Source: Symsagittifera roscoffensis (lineage: Eukaryota > Xenacoelomorpha > Acoela > Convolutidae). From it: a stretch of DNA of 64,000 nucleotides. The stretch's first letter is position 1; the number at the start of each line of letters is the position of its first letter. Where the stretch lies: the NCBI RefSeq assembly GCF_963678635.1, contig NC_087066.1, positions 12,260,517 to 12,324,516 of the forward strand, written 5' to 3'. Shown piece after piece: positions 36,951 to 51,030 of the stretch. The position numbers and the translations under genes were made by a program. Below the pieces are notes generated by a model. That model made no database searches. It saw nothing but the letters and a program-made list of their open reading frames with translations, and was not told where the DNA came from.

Positions 36951-37599
36951 TTAAATTGCCGCAATTCATTTAAAGTATTTTTGGAAAGCAGTTTTAGTGA
37001 GTAATTTTTGAAAGCAATTTTAGAAACAATTTTATGACTGCAAACTTGAAAGGCAATTTCAGGAAACAATTTTAGCGATCAATTATTGCTCCCATTGGGG
37101 AGCTAAAATTAACGCTTTTTGTTCATACTCTGACGAAAATTAGGATATTCGTCACCAACTATTTTAATATCTGTAAGCATTATGGCATCGCATAAAAACT
37201 TTTATATTTTAGGCTCTTTTATCTCTAAGCTTATATAGCTAGAAATTATATCGTAAAACTATTTAATGACACGGCGGGACGAGGACATTGACTTGATATA
37301 GGTTTTTCCGGCACTCTCTTTGCTTATCGGGTTTTGCAGGATACGACTAAACTCCACGAGTGTTTTTTAAGCTTAAAAATAACTCAAATTGAATTTATCA
37401 AACAATAAATACTTCGTAAATTTTTTTTATTGAAAGCGGAATACTTATGCTTGGTGTGATTTTTCTTATCATTTTATGGTGTCATTTTTTGGCGATCAAA
37501 ATGATAGTTTTTAACACAAAATTATATGTCTTCTTGACTCCCTGAAACCAAATTTAAAAGGATATTTTTACCCCCGATCATTTTTTGAAAAGTTTTTGG

Positions 37600-37853
37600 C
37601 CAAGTTTTGGACTAATTTATGCACACTTTGTAGATTTATCCATAATTCTGCAATGATAAAGCAAGTTATTTATTCGTCGCGGTTTATCCCGCAAAACAAA
37701 ATGATTCCCAATTTGATATGAGGCTTGCTAATTGGTCATTTTAAATTGCTACGACTCAAATTTGCAGTCTTGATCTTTGATACTTTCCAAATTTTATATA
37801 GATTGAGGGGCAGTAGGAACATTCAAGGCTTTGCTCTGATATACGAGCAGTCT
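37600..37853 (+). mobile_element. Helentron-like relic, 3' end
   Basis: The right end reads CAGTAGGAACATTCAAGGC, TTTGCTCTGATATACGAGCA, GTCT. The hairpin is weakened by substitutions. Inner blocks match the 11.6-kb and 34.3-kb relics. Confidence 0.55.
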
Positions 37854-38048
37854 TTATTTGTTCTTAGATTTTAAATTCAAAACGCTTAACATAGATACTC
37901 ATGATACATACATAAGTAATTCCTAACTAATTATTTATTCTGATCAGTTTTACTGATCAGAACACCATGAAAGACGTTGAATTAAACACGTTTACAAACC
38001 TAAACGACCTTTGGCAATTTTTTCGGAGATATTTTAGGACAAAGAAAA

Positions 38049-38566
38049 GAAGACTGCTCGTATCAGGGCGAAGCACTAAGTGTTCCGACTGGCTTTAAAG
38101 ATCTATGGAGCAGTAAATCATGATAGAATTGTATGTAAGATAAATTAAAATGATTTTTTTTTTAAATTTGAGATTTAGAAGAAATCATCAACCCACTTGT
38201 CTTTAAAAGTACAAAGTGATCAAGTTTGCTCTTAGTAACAAATCAATTATGGCAAACAAGCTTCCTTCAACCAATTTGGAACGATTTCTTTGAAGGATTA
38301 ATTCTCCGCTTACGCGATTAAAGTGCGAAATATATCGAGCGTTAAGTATCCCAAATTTGTCAAAATGGCAATCCTTAAACCCCCATAACTTTACAAAGAA
38401 TACCAAATTTAACATATCATTTTAAAATTAGGCTGAAGACAACCATGCCTTTTGAATGATATTTAATTTTTCCGTCAAAAATGGCTATTTAAAAGTCGAA
38501 AATTGTCAAAAAAAAAAACATCCTGAGCACAGACATTCTGTTACTTTCGTTACGAAAGTCGGAACA
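38049..38566 (-). mobile_element. Helentron-like element
   Basis: Reverse copy. The left end is GACTGCTCGTATCAGGGC plus the altered hairpin and GTTCCGACT. The right end is ACTTTCGTTACGAAAGT inside the hairpin, followed by CGGAAC. The inner region carries the degraded GCGCGA..TCGCGC block. Confidence 0.7.
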
Positions 38567-38569
38567 ATA

Positions 38570-41500
38570 AGAAAACGTGAAACGCAGCATTAAAATGAGG
38601 AGATCTCAGACATTGGGACGAAAATACAGTGAGTTCTATAGAAATCATTCTATATCATCAGAACGCAGCCATAATTAAATAGTGCTCAACAAGGCTGTAT
38701 AAGACCTTATAAAGCCATAATTGGAAAATAAGACTTCTCAAACGTCTCAATGACAATTAATGGCAAAAATCAAAATCGAAACATTTTTGATAAAATAAAA
38801 CTATTTCGATAGTGGTACTTTATTTCTGAAAAAAAATTGATTTTGGAAATAAAAACAACTAAAGGAATAAGAACAGGAAAAAAATTTCAGTCAAAAGTCT
38901 TAAAAAACTTTTGCTCTCATCTATATTATGATAATTATTTTTGAAAATTTAATTCTTAATTTCTTTTACAAATAGAAACAACTAAAGGAGTAAAAGGAGG
39001 AAAAAATTCAATCAAAAATTTAAAATACTTTTTTTTCTCACCTTTAGTATTAGAGAATTATTTTGAAAAAAGTGAGCTCAAGTAATCAAAATTCGGTAAA
39101 AAAAATCACCTGTCACGCTTGTCAAAAAAATTACTGCTTCCAAACTTCAAAGGGCAGTAAAGAGAAACACAAGAAAGTTTCGATGAAAGCCTTTCATTAT
39201 ATTATCCGTTGTTCGCGTGATTTGTTCCGTAACGCCAATTTACCAGCACTATCAAAAGACTTAGTTTAGTCATCATAAAACCAAAAGTACAATAATCCTT
39301 CGTCAAATCAAAAGGAATAAACAAAAAAATTGTGATACAAGCCTTCGATACACAGTTATAGTCAGAGTTAAAAATGGAAAACATTCAAAAAACGGTTTAT
39401 TTTGCGAGTAAAAGAAAATGAATAAACAAGAGTAAAAAACTTCAACAAAAATGAACAATCAGATATAGGCTGCCCTGCTATGGTAAAATTACTTGGAACT
39501 TGCATCTACACAGAGAACACTAGACTAATTTTAAATAATCATTAATCATTGAAACTCAACTATTCCCATTTGAAGTAGCTGAAAACATATACCAATTTAG
39601 AGGATAAAACCCATTTCTGAAAACTTAATTAAAAGCTACTTAAGCTAAATAGACTCAAAACTTTTTAACACATAAACAATTGACTGTTTCATTAAAACGC
39701 ATCCTGTTTCGGCAGAAACTGCAGCCTAAGAATCTAAGCAAAGATGACAATTTTTTGAACTACCAGCTTGAAGCAAAAAAATCTCATTAACAACTAAAGG
39801 TGGATACAAAACAATAATTTAACTAAACGTAATGTCAGAGTTGAAATTACAGCAAAAACCAGAACCTTTTTTAGCTAGACTTATTTTATTGATAAAAATC
39901 GAAATTACGCATATTAGATGAAACATAGAATATGCAAAAGAGACCACTGAATAATCTTGCAAATGCTGATCGAATAGTGTTGGATTAGAGAACCTATTTT
40001 GTTAAACAAAAAATTTAGCTGGTGAGCGCTCGCCAGTTAAACAGCGATTTGACTACTAAAGTCTAGTTCGACAATTACTTTTTATGCATTTTTTTTATCA
40101 CGGACGGATCTAGGATTTTTTCAGATAAGTTAACGCGTGCTAAGTATACCTACCATAGACCCCCCCCCCCATGTATGCATCAAGTTTCCGGTCTAACAGT
40201 TGGATTACAAGGTTAAATAAAAAGTCCAATTATGTTTGCCATGGCCTAATAAGTTCGCATAAAACATTTTATAGTATAACATTAAAAGAATGTGAGCAAA
40301 AGATTGACTAAAGAAACATCTCAGGTGGGGAAAAGTAAAAGAGACCGTACGTTTTATAACAATATAGTCATTTGATATGAAAACTTTGGGCATGGTTTAA
40401 AAAAAATTGTCCTAAGAAAACCCCTTTAACATTATGTTCTAAAACATGAACTAAATTAAGTCTGGTTTCGGTTTTTGCTTAAAATTTGTAACTTATTGTT
40501 TTTAGTTGATGAAATTGGTTTTAATTCAGCCTCTACTTAACGCAACAACCTATGAAATACAGAATTGTTCAAATTAAAAAATGTTTAAATTGATGAATTG
40601 TTGTTCAAAAGCCCAAATTCTGAATTACTGAAATCATGAAATGTTGTAAAGAAATGTTAAACTATGAAAAAAAAGTAGTTTCGAAAACATCTAGATTTTT
40701 TTTTGGAAAAAGCTTTACTTGAATCTTTTCCCGTCCCTAATATCGAAAAATGATGCTCGGGAGTCAGGCTAATTATTGGGACAAAAAAGTAATTTTTAGG
40801 GGGGAAAGGCAGTTTTTTTGAATACAAAAACAGAAAATTTGGTTAAAATGAAAACTATGTCAAAACTCAAGTATAGACCGTTAAAGTGGCCATTAGCTGT
40901 GAAAAGTCAATGTTTATGTGCCAAAATCTTTTTATCCGTCATCCGGCTTTCCTGATAATTTACAAGTTGCGTTGACTACCCTCAATCAAACTTAACGAAG
41001 AGCAACAAATATCGCGTTACAAAAGTAAATACTGTATGTTGTTGAAGGTCACATCAAAACGGTTATTGTACATGGTCAAGAAAGTATCGAAAACACAGAC
41101 CCATCATCAGATTGAGATCGGCTGACACCAAAGAGATTGAAGAACGTTAGCATCAAAACAGTAAAAAAAAATAGTAAGAACGTTGAGTTTCGATCCGTTT
41201 TTAATGCAGTAAGTTTTACAACATGAAATTTGATTACACGCCGAAACAAATATTCGTTCAACTAACTTGAATCAAAACTCCAAAAACCTAAAAAAAAAAC
41301 GTTTTTCAAAAAACAATTATCAAGAGAGTTAAATAATTTGTAAGCACACAAGAAAAAGTTCGACCAGAACTTCAATTTCGTCGCCCACTGTAGAAACACA
41401 TCCAAAAATTTTGGTTTTGGTGTTCCAAAATTTTCAAAATTTTTGCCTCAGCCATTTTTTTTGTTGTTTGAATGATTTCTTACCTTTGTTTTACTCGCAG

Positions 41501-42140
41501 AGGTTGGCTGATTTTCAGATCAATATGCTTAACTTGGCCGCTTCAAAACCGGCCTGTTTACATTCAGTCCGTAAAAGTACCGCTTTAGCTCGTAACCGTT
41601 GAGTGTACATTACTGTTTAAGCTTAGATTTAGGCGAACATTCCATCCGCGGACTATTTCAAACTCAAGTTTTTTTACTTCTATGAGTCCTACCTTCACAG
41701 TTATCTAACTTGACGTAGCGTTCACCAAATCAAGATCTTCATTTAATGCTACACAATCTCAACCCTTAAAGTTGAGATATAGGTTGAAAATAACTTTTGT
41801 ATCCTAATAGATACACTTTTAAAAGGTTTATTTGCTTTGCAATTAAACTGTCTCCTTATAAAGAAGAAACCTCATGATAGCAATCGTTTTTTGCTAACAG
41901 AAGAGAACTAATAATTATCTCAATAATCTCTTCCTTTAGCTAAGTCAGTGTTAGACCACTTGGTTTCTCCAAATAAAACTCCGAAGATGAAAACAACCAA
42001 AACAAAACAAAGCTTTGAATCGAATTGCTCGCTTTTTGAAATCTAGGCAAACTTTCTGATACATCCAAAACTTCGAATCCGTATTTCAAAACGTTAAATT
42101 AAAAAATAAGGCAACAATCATTGGAAAGCTTTCAAAAGAA
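38570..42140. other. AT-rich DNA without a recognised gene
   Basis: Contains the dispersed block at about 40080-40440 shared with about 12530-12850, and a short C run at about 40161. Small frames (for example 39063-39269 and 41076-41261) have no recognisable domain. Confidence 0.5.
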
Positions 42141-42149
42141 AATAAACCT

Positions 42150-45100
42150 AACTGGCCGCCCAAAATGCCCGGATAAAAGAGGTTTTCCGTTTTAATTTAA
42201 AGAACTTTTTAAAGTTTAATCAAACATTTCTGTTTAAATTAACAATTAAGCGCTTTCAACTATTTCAATTGATTGAAAAAAAAACTATTGAGTTGCAGGC
42301 GTCTTTTAACTGTTAACCTTAGGTTTTTTGTTCAGATTAGGCTGCTTATAACAAGAATTCCTTCAACCAGAATTAATTCGAATTGTGTTAGTTTCTTACC
42401 TCGTTTTTTACGAATGACTAAAGCTCACAGTATTTACTCGTTTGATAATGGATATGGATCTTTGCTTGCCTCTAAGGTCCCCTCGTCTCTACCAGCAAGG
42501 ACATCCAGTTTTGACGAGATGGTTAATCGCCCTGCATTAGCAAAAACCAAGCAAGAAAAGGAGCTTGCCATAAATCATTAGGGCATACTCGAGGTCACTG
42601 ATAAGAAATATCAAGCTATTATTTTTGTAAAATGGCTTTAAACCTTCGAAATTAAAATAGTCAATTTAAAATAAAAGAAATCCTCTTTTTAACCTATCAA
42701 GATTCAGACAAAGCCGCCTTGGAACATTCGTTGGAGCTAATTAAAAACATAAACGATGGAGTTCTCGCTTAGAAACGACAATAGCTTGACGCCAACAGAT
42801 CCTTAGCCACTTAGCTTCTTCTAAATCTCGAAGCTTTGCATTCACATCAAACAAAACTCATGGTGAAACTTCGAAGTACTTATCTGCGTCAATGATTTCT
42901 AGCCAAAGAAGTTGAGAACCGATAAGTGCAAAAACTACGCCGTGAAAAAGCAGAACAACAATATGAGGGTAAATTTTAATGAAACAGGATAACAACTAAC
43001 TAAAACTGAAAAAAAAATGGCCGAGAAGAATCAAGCTAAATTGGTTGAGGCCGCATTAATTGAGAATGCAACATTTTAGGACACAAGAAAAGAGATACCA
43101 AAATCGTTAGACTTGCCCGAGGAGAGTTTTGCCGTATGTCAAAAGACTAAAAACTGAATGAACAAAATTATTGAATATATTGAGTCTTCACAAAAACTGA
43201 TCTGTCACCGGGTGCTGCTGGTTTCAAACCGGTCCTTGTTAACACAATTCCAACTGAAATCCTTCTTCCCAATCGGCGATTTCCGTATTGTCTTGTCAGT
43301 TTTAGGACCCTGACACTGTTATCGCAAATGCAAGTGATTGTAAATCCGAGAAAATTTTGTTCCAGTGACATTAACTCCATTGCAGAAATTCCGCAAAAAG
43401 ATCCGTTAAGTCAATTCTGCTGCCAGTTTTTTCTGGTCAAACCACGCAAAATACCCAGAGTCTCTGTCTAACTCAACTGTCGAACAAAATTGCCGCAAAA
43501 TTGTCTCGAACACGATTTTTGAATTTTTGATATCTTTTCAGAGTTTGAGTATAATAAAACAACGCTTAACAAGTTTCCTGGTCCCGAGATAGAAGTTTTA
43601 ATTGTTGTAACGTCAATGCCAACAACAATTTGTTGTAGATCTCGTTTTTGATTGTTTTACATGAACGGTACAGATCATTTTAGAAATAAAAAAATCCCAG
43701 TACAACAGTTTAAAACAAAAAGAGCAAAATTTGCCGCCAAAAATAATTTCTGTTTTTCAACTTCAGTCGGACTAATTATTTTATCGAAAAAGTCCAAAAT
43801 CAATAAACGCTTGATTGCCACAAAACTCATATTGTTCTCTCAGAGAAACGAGCGATTGTACCCTGCTAAATAAATTCCTTAACCACAGGCAGGAGAAAAA
43901 TGTTATCAAAAAAATGAACCTATCATTGAGAGGGAAAGAAAATAAGTGCAGAACAAGTGGAATTAAGGATTTCAAATAATGATACACACTCAATTCATAA
44001 TGATAAAATTGTCAATCAAGGACTTTTTCGAAGGATGAATCAAACTTCAGGTCTGATACCATAACTGTCGGTGATCTTAAAAGGGTTATCCACATTTAGA
44101 TCCAGTGCTTTCCCTTACATACCGCTTTTCTGACTTTAGGTCGGAACGGCAAACTGAGCGGACGGCAAACTGGCTTCAGGTCAAACCAGTTTTCACGGCA
44201 TTCGGCGGAAAAAAGATCATTGTGATAAAAGCCGCAATTCTCAGTTTGCCGTCCGTTCATGTATCGGTTGGTTTCCTACTGGTGCTCTAACATCATCCTT
44301 AAATTCGCAATCTCAATGTTTCAATTGTATTGTTGAGGACACCTCTCTGTTTGTACAATTTGGTTTGAATCTGAGTCCCACGGTAATTGCGAATCAGAAA
44401 ATCAAGCTTGAAATGACACTTTTTACATGCTGAATTTCGCGAAGCGGTTAGCGTTGTGTTGATAAGATCCCGCCAAACAACTACTCTGAATTTGCTCATT
44501 TAAAATTCAGAAAACTAAGATATGGCATAAATCGGTCCTTTGAGTTCCAATGATTTAAGCACGCGCCGAACGCGGTTGGTATTCCGTGTATACTACCGAC
44601 CTCTGATGGTTTTTCCCACTCCATCCAGTGATTAGCACGAACAAACCAGAAAAGATGAGGTGCTTTTTAAACGGTGCGTCAAAGTTTCACGTGTCTCTTT
44701 GAACAATTTTTTCGGTGGGACCCGATCTGATAAAAAGGATGCATTATTTTCAGTATTAGTAGAAATTCAAGAAATGTTTTTTTGAGTAGTGGTATTTCCA
44801 GCTGACAAGCTGACTTCAAGTTTTTTCTGACGGGAGGACCCACAATTGAGTTAAGTTCTGCCGTGCTTGATAATTTTCAAGCAAGTAGAGTCTATGATTG
44901 TTCCACCGCCGATCCGAGTGAATCACTAAATCTCAGTGAAGAACTTGTAAGTTGGTTAAGTCTAAGAGAACTTAGCTTGACTATAATTGTCAGCAATTTC
45001 CTAGGCTTTGCAGAAAAGTTAAACCCCAAGAACAGCGAAAGTGACACAAAAAAATGAAGATGAGAGTTAAAACCAGAGAAATTTGAATCCAGAGAGCAGC

Positions 45101-45300
45101 GATATTGACGCCGAAAAAAATCAAATTGAAAGAAAAAATGTAATTTTAAGAGTTTTTTTGTGGCGTGAACAAAGATATAATGCAACGTACCGACTTAAAC
45201 TACGTTACTTTGGTGTTCGACCCGATCGCTCTAGTTGCACCCTACACCGTTCTTACCCGGATTTTACCGAAAAATGTCTGGCGTTTTTCTGACCAGCAGT
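42150..45300 (+). pseudogene. Second BEL/Pao element, gag to RT remnants
   Basis: A TGGCCGCCCAAAATGCCCGG near 42153 could be an eroded primer binding site. From about 42410 a gag-like helical stretch with many stops follows (ALEHSLELIKNINDGVLA near 42716). At 45210-45295 the plus strand clearly encodes the Pao RT thumb motif VFDPIALVAPYTVLTRIL, which matches the minus-strand element at about 2700. Between these the sequence is too short for a full gag-pro-RT and has suffered deletions. Confidence 0.6.
44140..44262. repeat. Inverted and direct repeats of CGGCAAACTG
   Basis: CGGCAAACTG occurs twice directly (about 44147 and 44163). CAGTTTGCCGTCCG occurs inverted near 44243, able to form a hairpin with about 14 paired bases. 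Confidence 0.7.
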
Positions 45301-46107
45301 GTGTTAGGCCATTGTCAGGTGAGCTTCAAAAATAATTCGTACAACGGTTTACTGGTTTACGAACTCCTTATCGTCTAGAAACTCTACAGGTCGGTTGCAT
45401 ATGTTTTGCGACAGATCTAAGACAAAAAATCATTCAGTTACATGCAGCTTTACAGCCATCTTGGACATAAAATAGAAAAATCATTGACAAAAATAGTAGA
45501 AGTTCTATAAAAGTGTACCAATAGCACTGGTCCACAATTGTACAAATTGCCTACCTTTCTGGCTCAGCCGTTTTTAATAGTGATTTAATCCACTTTAGTT
45601 GATTAGTTGTTCCGTTTGACCAAAGAGAACAATCCAAAAGATACCCGCATTCTCGGTAACACTGCTGAAGTACTACAAAAAAGCAGCTGAGGGAAATCCA
45701 ACACATTTTGCACATTAAGGGTTGGCATTTCGAGCCTAAGTTAGAAGTTCTTACCAGCATTTATCCATATGATTTAATTGTAGGTATTAATTATGCTGCA
45801 AATTTTATTTGGCAATCTAAAACCACCGATGCATTTTTTTGTATGGAATTTTTTTTTTGTGTTCTAAAGCTCAAAAAGAAGTCGCCCTAATTTGTTGATA
45901 TCGCTTCATCACTTTTTAAGCCGCAAAACGTGTTCGGTAACCGATCCCTCCGAGTTAGATAAAGCCAAACGAACTTAATTGGTTTGGGCTCAGTTAGAGT
46001 TGCTTCCCGTCGAAATTAACACAAATCACAAAAATAATGCGTTAAGACGTTTATCGGGATAGTTTCCTTTTCGTCGTTTATCGGAGCTAGTGGTATAGTC
46101 CGTTCCT

Positions 46108-46205
46108 CTGGCCGTATTTGCCGCCTCGCTGCCGTTGAATTTAATATTCACTATACGCTGGCCGTAATTGCAGTCTCACTGCCGTTGAGATTGACGTTCA
46201 GCTTT
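46108..46205. repeat. 50-bp imperfect tandem duplication in GC-richer DNA
   Basis: CTGGCCGTATTTGCCGCCTC at 46108 is repeated as CTGGCCGTAATTGCAGTCTC at 46158; both are followed by CTGCCGTTGA. The region 45900-46550 is visibly richer in G and C than its surroundings and may be more retrotransposon leader, but no domain confirms that. Confidence 0.7.
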
Positions 46206-46559
46206 CCGTCATTTTAGATAGTCGTCATCTATTCGTGCTGAGCCTTCTAACGTTTATTCACCAATTTTAAACGTCGATTATAAACGTGCTGTTATAGACC
46301 TAAGTTGGCTGTGTTGCGGCTACGCACCACCATCCGTCCATTATAGCACCACTGCGAGTTATCCCGAAACGAAAAACAAAAAGGGATTCGCTTGTGATGC
46401 CTGACTTTCCGACCGAGCGATTGAGTTATCGACAACCGTATTTTCGCTTGCCGCAAAACGACTCGACGAAGTTCAGAGAGGAGTCGGTTTGTCTCAATCG
46501 CGAGTATGGAGACACGTGCCCTTAAACAATTCTAATGCTAAGAAAACGAGCTGAATGGT

Positions 46560-47740
46560 TTTCTACTCCAGAGACACACTTGAAAACTGTTAACCTTGTT
46601 GGGATGATTAAGGACAATGGTGCAAGAAGCCATTATCCGTTGGCTAAAACCACGTTTTCTAATGTAGTTTGATAATATATTTTGTATGATACGTTCCTAC
46701 GAAACGTTTTATCAACATTAATTCAGTTAATGAAACAATTAATCGTTCACAAAGTCTTCAGATTGATGAGAGTTTGTTCAATTGCCCATATTATGAATTA
46801 CTAAAAACGTTTAAAAAAATTGATGAATAAATTCTGTATTCTGAAAAAAAAAAATGATGTATACAACATCACGGTTGTTCGGCAAAACTTGAAAGAAAAA
46901 ATTAGAATTGATGTTTGGAACTTTAAAAAAAGTTTTAACCAAGTGTTATATATCGGATCCAAAAGCAACTTACAAATTAATTGAAATTAAGTTGGTGTCA
47001 TAAACTAATACCAAGTGTGAGAGAAGGCGTCCGCCAAAAGGTTGATGAAAACAAGATAATCTGGAAGCTTGAAAAGAAGGAGCACTGTCGTCTCTATCTC
47101 GGCAGGTTGCTGAACTCAGGGTGGAAGACAAGCATGGGGAACGCTAACTAACCATAAAAAAGGATGGCTCTTCTCCTCCGTCCTCCACCTGCTTTCGGTT
47201 GTTTTTGAAAAATATTTTTTTTTGTTTCAGAGTGCAAATTTGAACTTGAACGTTGGTAGAAAGCAAAAAAACTTGTGAGGCATAAGGAGTAAGTTATATT
47301 CAACATGATTGCTCCGAATCAGACTGAGAGTGGAAAAGAGCCATATATTCTTCATAATAACTTGCTGACCAAATTTGATAAAAACGGAACAAGTTTGACA
47401 GAGCGATCTAGCGTGGGTGATAACCCGGCCAACCGTTAAACGCACTCCTTAGTTTCCGTTTTTAGTGGCAGGGGATATTGCGGCGCACACAAGATCAAAG
47501 AACCAAACAGGTTATTTACTTTTTTTATCAAAAAATCTAGACAAAGCCATGACTTAGAGTTTCACAAAAATGAATAAAGTATAATGATAGTAATGTTCTA
47601 AAACTGAAAATTTTGCTGTTGGTTCTTTATACCATTTACATGGATTGGAAGTCATTATCGGTGAAAATTTTCCAGTAGTTCTCCAAGATTGTTCGAGAAA
47701 AAATCATTATATACCAAAAACTAATTTTGGTTTTGTTTTG
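46560..47740. other. AT-rich DNA without a recognised gene
   Basis: Short frames only. I see nothing supported here. Confidence 0.5.
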
Positions 47741-50700
47741 TTTCATTTCAGTTCGGGGAAAAAGAACGCTTTTAAATGCTTTTATATTGTTACGCAACCT
47801 AAAAAGAAGGTCTAGCTCAGATAGTTAGCTTTCTCTTGATAAATTGTGTACCAAAAAAGTTAATTCAATGCGCTGTTTACAGTTTTCTATACCACACCAA
47901 GCACCCATGGATCAGAATCGATTATTTTGTCATATCATAATCAGAATCTCTAAAACTATAAAATAATCGGTTATAACTCATTAAAAATGGATTATAGTTC
48001 TATTAATTTTATGTCGAGGTACTCCATTTAATAGATTATAAACCATTAAAAGTCGATGATAATCCTGAGTTTTTATTGCCAGTTATATTTTTAATATGAT
48101 CCTTTATAATTGATTATAATCGATTAAAATGGATTTTTTCGAGAAATCATTTGTGAAACTTACATATTTTTTCAAACTTATCTTATTTCCTGTTTGGTGC
48201 AGTTGCTACAAATTACGTGCCATAAAAAGTTACATTCCAAAAAAAAAACTTTTATACTTTTGTCTCTTAGTAAAGTTTATTTGCTTGTATATTATAGTTT
48301 GAACAGCGTTAGAAGGATATATTTGATGGCAGAACCCCCGTCCCGCTTACCCCCCCCCCCTGTCTACCCTATCTCACCCCGCTCACTTCACCCCGTCCCC
48401 TCTTCCCCTCCTCGGTTTACTTTACCCCACCCCCCCCCCCTCTGTTTGGTTCGAACGGTGTTAGGGGATATATTTGATGACACAACCCCCACTGAATGAT
48501 GACAAAAATTGTTTTCTTGGTTATTATTTGAATAACTTATTTTTTCTGTCATGTTCATTGCAAACACATTTAGTTTCTGTCGCCCTATCCACAACCAGTT
48601 CGTTCATTATCATTTTTAATGAATTTCATGATAACAGATTAAAATGGCACTTTTGTTAGCCTTTCATATCCCCGCAGAAACACTATATATTTTGAAAAAA
48701 TCACCATGCAAATGAGTGTTTTTGGAAAATTTCCCAAAAAATCCAAGGTAATTTTCAGCAGCATCGATTTATTTGCAGTATCAGAGGGCTGACTTCTAAT
48801 AGTTAAAGGGGGCTTCCACGCTATAACGCTCCTGATACAGTCTGTAGCGCATTGAACTTTGTGAAAAACGCAAGATCTAATTTCGAAAGCGAAATATCAA
48901 GGTCAAAAAATAACAGACTGTTTCCTTGCTCTGCAATCTTCTTTTTTTTACCACACAAAACATCTTGAAATTGGGTTAAGCTGTTCAAAATTTATAAGTT
49001 TTTTGACTATACAATAGATCTCGATATTGGGTTAAGCTGTTCGAGAAAAATTGACTGAACCTTGATCATCTATTAAGTACATTATTAAAAATTTGAGTTT
49101 TTTTGCCCTAATGACCCTCACCGAGCGCCCAGGGATCATTGTCGTTTATATTGTCATAATTTGGTCAGGATCTCAATAACAAAATAACAAAATAAGCGGT
49201 TATAATCCTTTAGAAATTGATTATTAGTCCTACTATTATTTATGTCAATATAAACCCTTATAATTGGTTATAATCCATTAAAAATTGATTATAGTTTTCC
49301 TATTATTCATGCCAATATAATCGATTACAATCGTTTATAGTTGAACATAAAGATCTTTTGCGCGGTTAACAATGATATTTACAAATATGTTTTCAAACTT
49401 ATCTCATTTTCTGTTTAGTGCAGTTGCTACGTACATCGTTTCATAAAATAAAAACATTTCACATCAAAGTTTTTATTTTTATTACCTCTACTTTTTCAAC
49501 CCATCACCCCTTGTTCAGTTTAGCCCCCATTGTCCAGTTTAGCCCCCTTCCACCCTCCCCATTTTAGTTAGGCCCCCTCAAAATTAGTTCTACAAATAAA
49601 ATTGGATTCTAATCAAATATAATGGATTATAATGGACTTTCATTTCAATAAAAGTCAATTATAAGGTATTATCTTGGCAAAAATGATTGTTTTCTTTACC
49701 AAAAAAAAAGAATTAAAATCAATTTTAGTGGGTTATTTTTTTTTTCGTGGTCCGAAACTTACATCTTTAATGGAATATAATCGATTACTTTTGACTAAGC
49801 AATCCATTGTAATCCATTAGAATCCACGAGAGCTCGGTGCGGGGAGCAGCTGAGCAGTTTTTATATCAAGCTATTCATAAATTTGAATTTTTTTTTATTG
49901 TTACGCAACCTAAGAATAATGTCTAGCTAAGATTTTTAGCTTTCTCTTGATAACTTGTGTACCAAAAAAAGTTAATTTGTTGTGCTGTTTACAGGTTTCT
50001 AACCCGCAAAGAGCGCCCCTACATCATAACCGATTATACTGGCATAAATAACATGGTAATATACTGGCATAACAGTATCTCTAAAGTTACAAAATAAATG
50101 ATTATAATCCATTAAAAATGGATTATAACTAAATAATTTTTTTTCAATGTAATCCAGTATTAAAAAATTATAATCGATTAAGAACGGGTTATAATCCTTA
50201 TATTTTTATGCAAATATGACCCGTTATAATCGATTATAATCGATTATAATGGATTTTTTTGAGAGGTTATTTGTGAAATTTACAACTTTTTTTTGAAGTT
50301 ATCTCATTTCCTGTTTGGTGCAGTTGCTATGAAATTTATTTATTTTATGTCTCTATTTAAAATTGATATGTTTGTAAATTATGGTTTGAACGGTGTTAGG
50401 GGGGATATATTCGATGGCAGAACCCTCCGCCCCATTTATCCCCCTCTCCAGTCAAATACCCCCCCACCCCCCGACAACCCCCCTCTCCAGTTTCAACCCG
50501 CCTCCTCCATTTACTTCAACCCGTCCACCCATCCCAGGTTACTTAACAACCACCCCACCCCCATTTTCATGATTGATTGGGAGGTTCATGATTGACAGCC
50601 CCCATTTTACCCCCTCTTTAATTGGGGAAGTTAAAAAATACTTGAGAGGCTAACGTTGAGACATGGTATTTAGTAAGACATATGCTAAAACTTCCGCAAA

Positions 50701-51030
50701 TTTCCCGCAAAACTTATAAAAATTCTGCAAAAGTATTCGAATTTAGTTTTTAGTTTAAAAAATAAAAAGTATTCCAATTGTTATGGATTTTTGTTGCAAA
50801 AATTATCAATTATAATGGATTATCTTAGCAGAAATAACCGATTTCCGTGTCAAAATAAATGGAGTATAATAGATTATTATGGATTACTTGTTTTCAAAAA
50901 TTTTCGATTATAATGGCAAAATAATCGATTTCGTGGTCTAAATTGTACATCTGTAATCGATCATAATGGTTTATTTTTGTCTCGAGAATCCATTATAATC
51001 AATTAGAATCCAAGGGTGCTCGGTGCGGGA
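47741..51030. repeat. Complex repeat rich in ATAATCGATTATAA motifs and C-rich tracts
   Basis: Dozens of TATAATCGATTATAAT, TATAATGGATTATAAT and related words fill this region. Larger modules repeat. ATTGTTACGCAACCTAA occurs at 47786 and 49897. A CCTGTTTGGTGCAGTTGCTA block occurs near 48190, 49409 and 50309. GAACGGTGTTAGG plus a GATATATT.GATG block occurs near 48303, 48452 and 50389. C-rich stretches lie at about 48340-48440 and 50420-50570. Copies of a GCTCGGTGCGGG-like end lie near 49831 and 51014. Confidence 0.8.
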
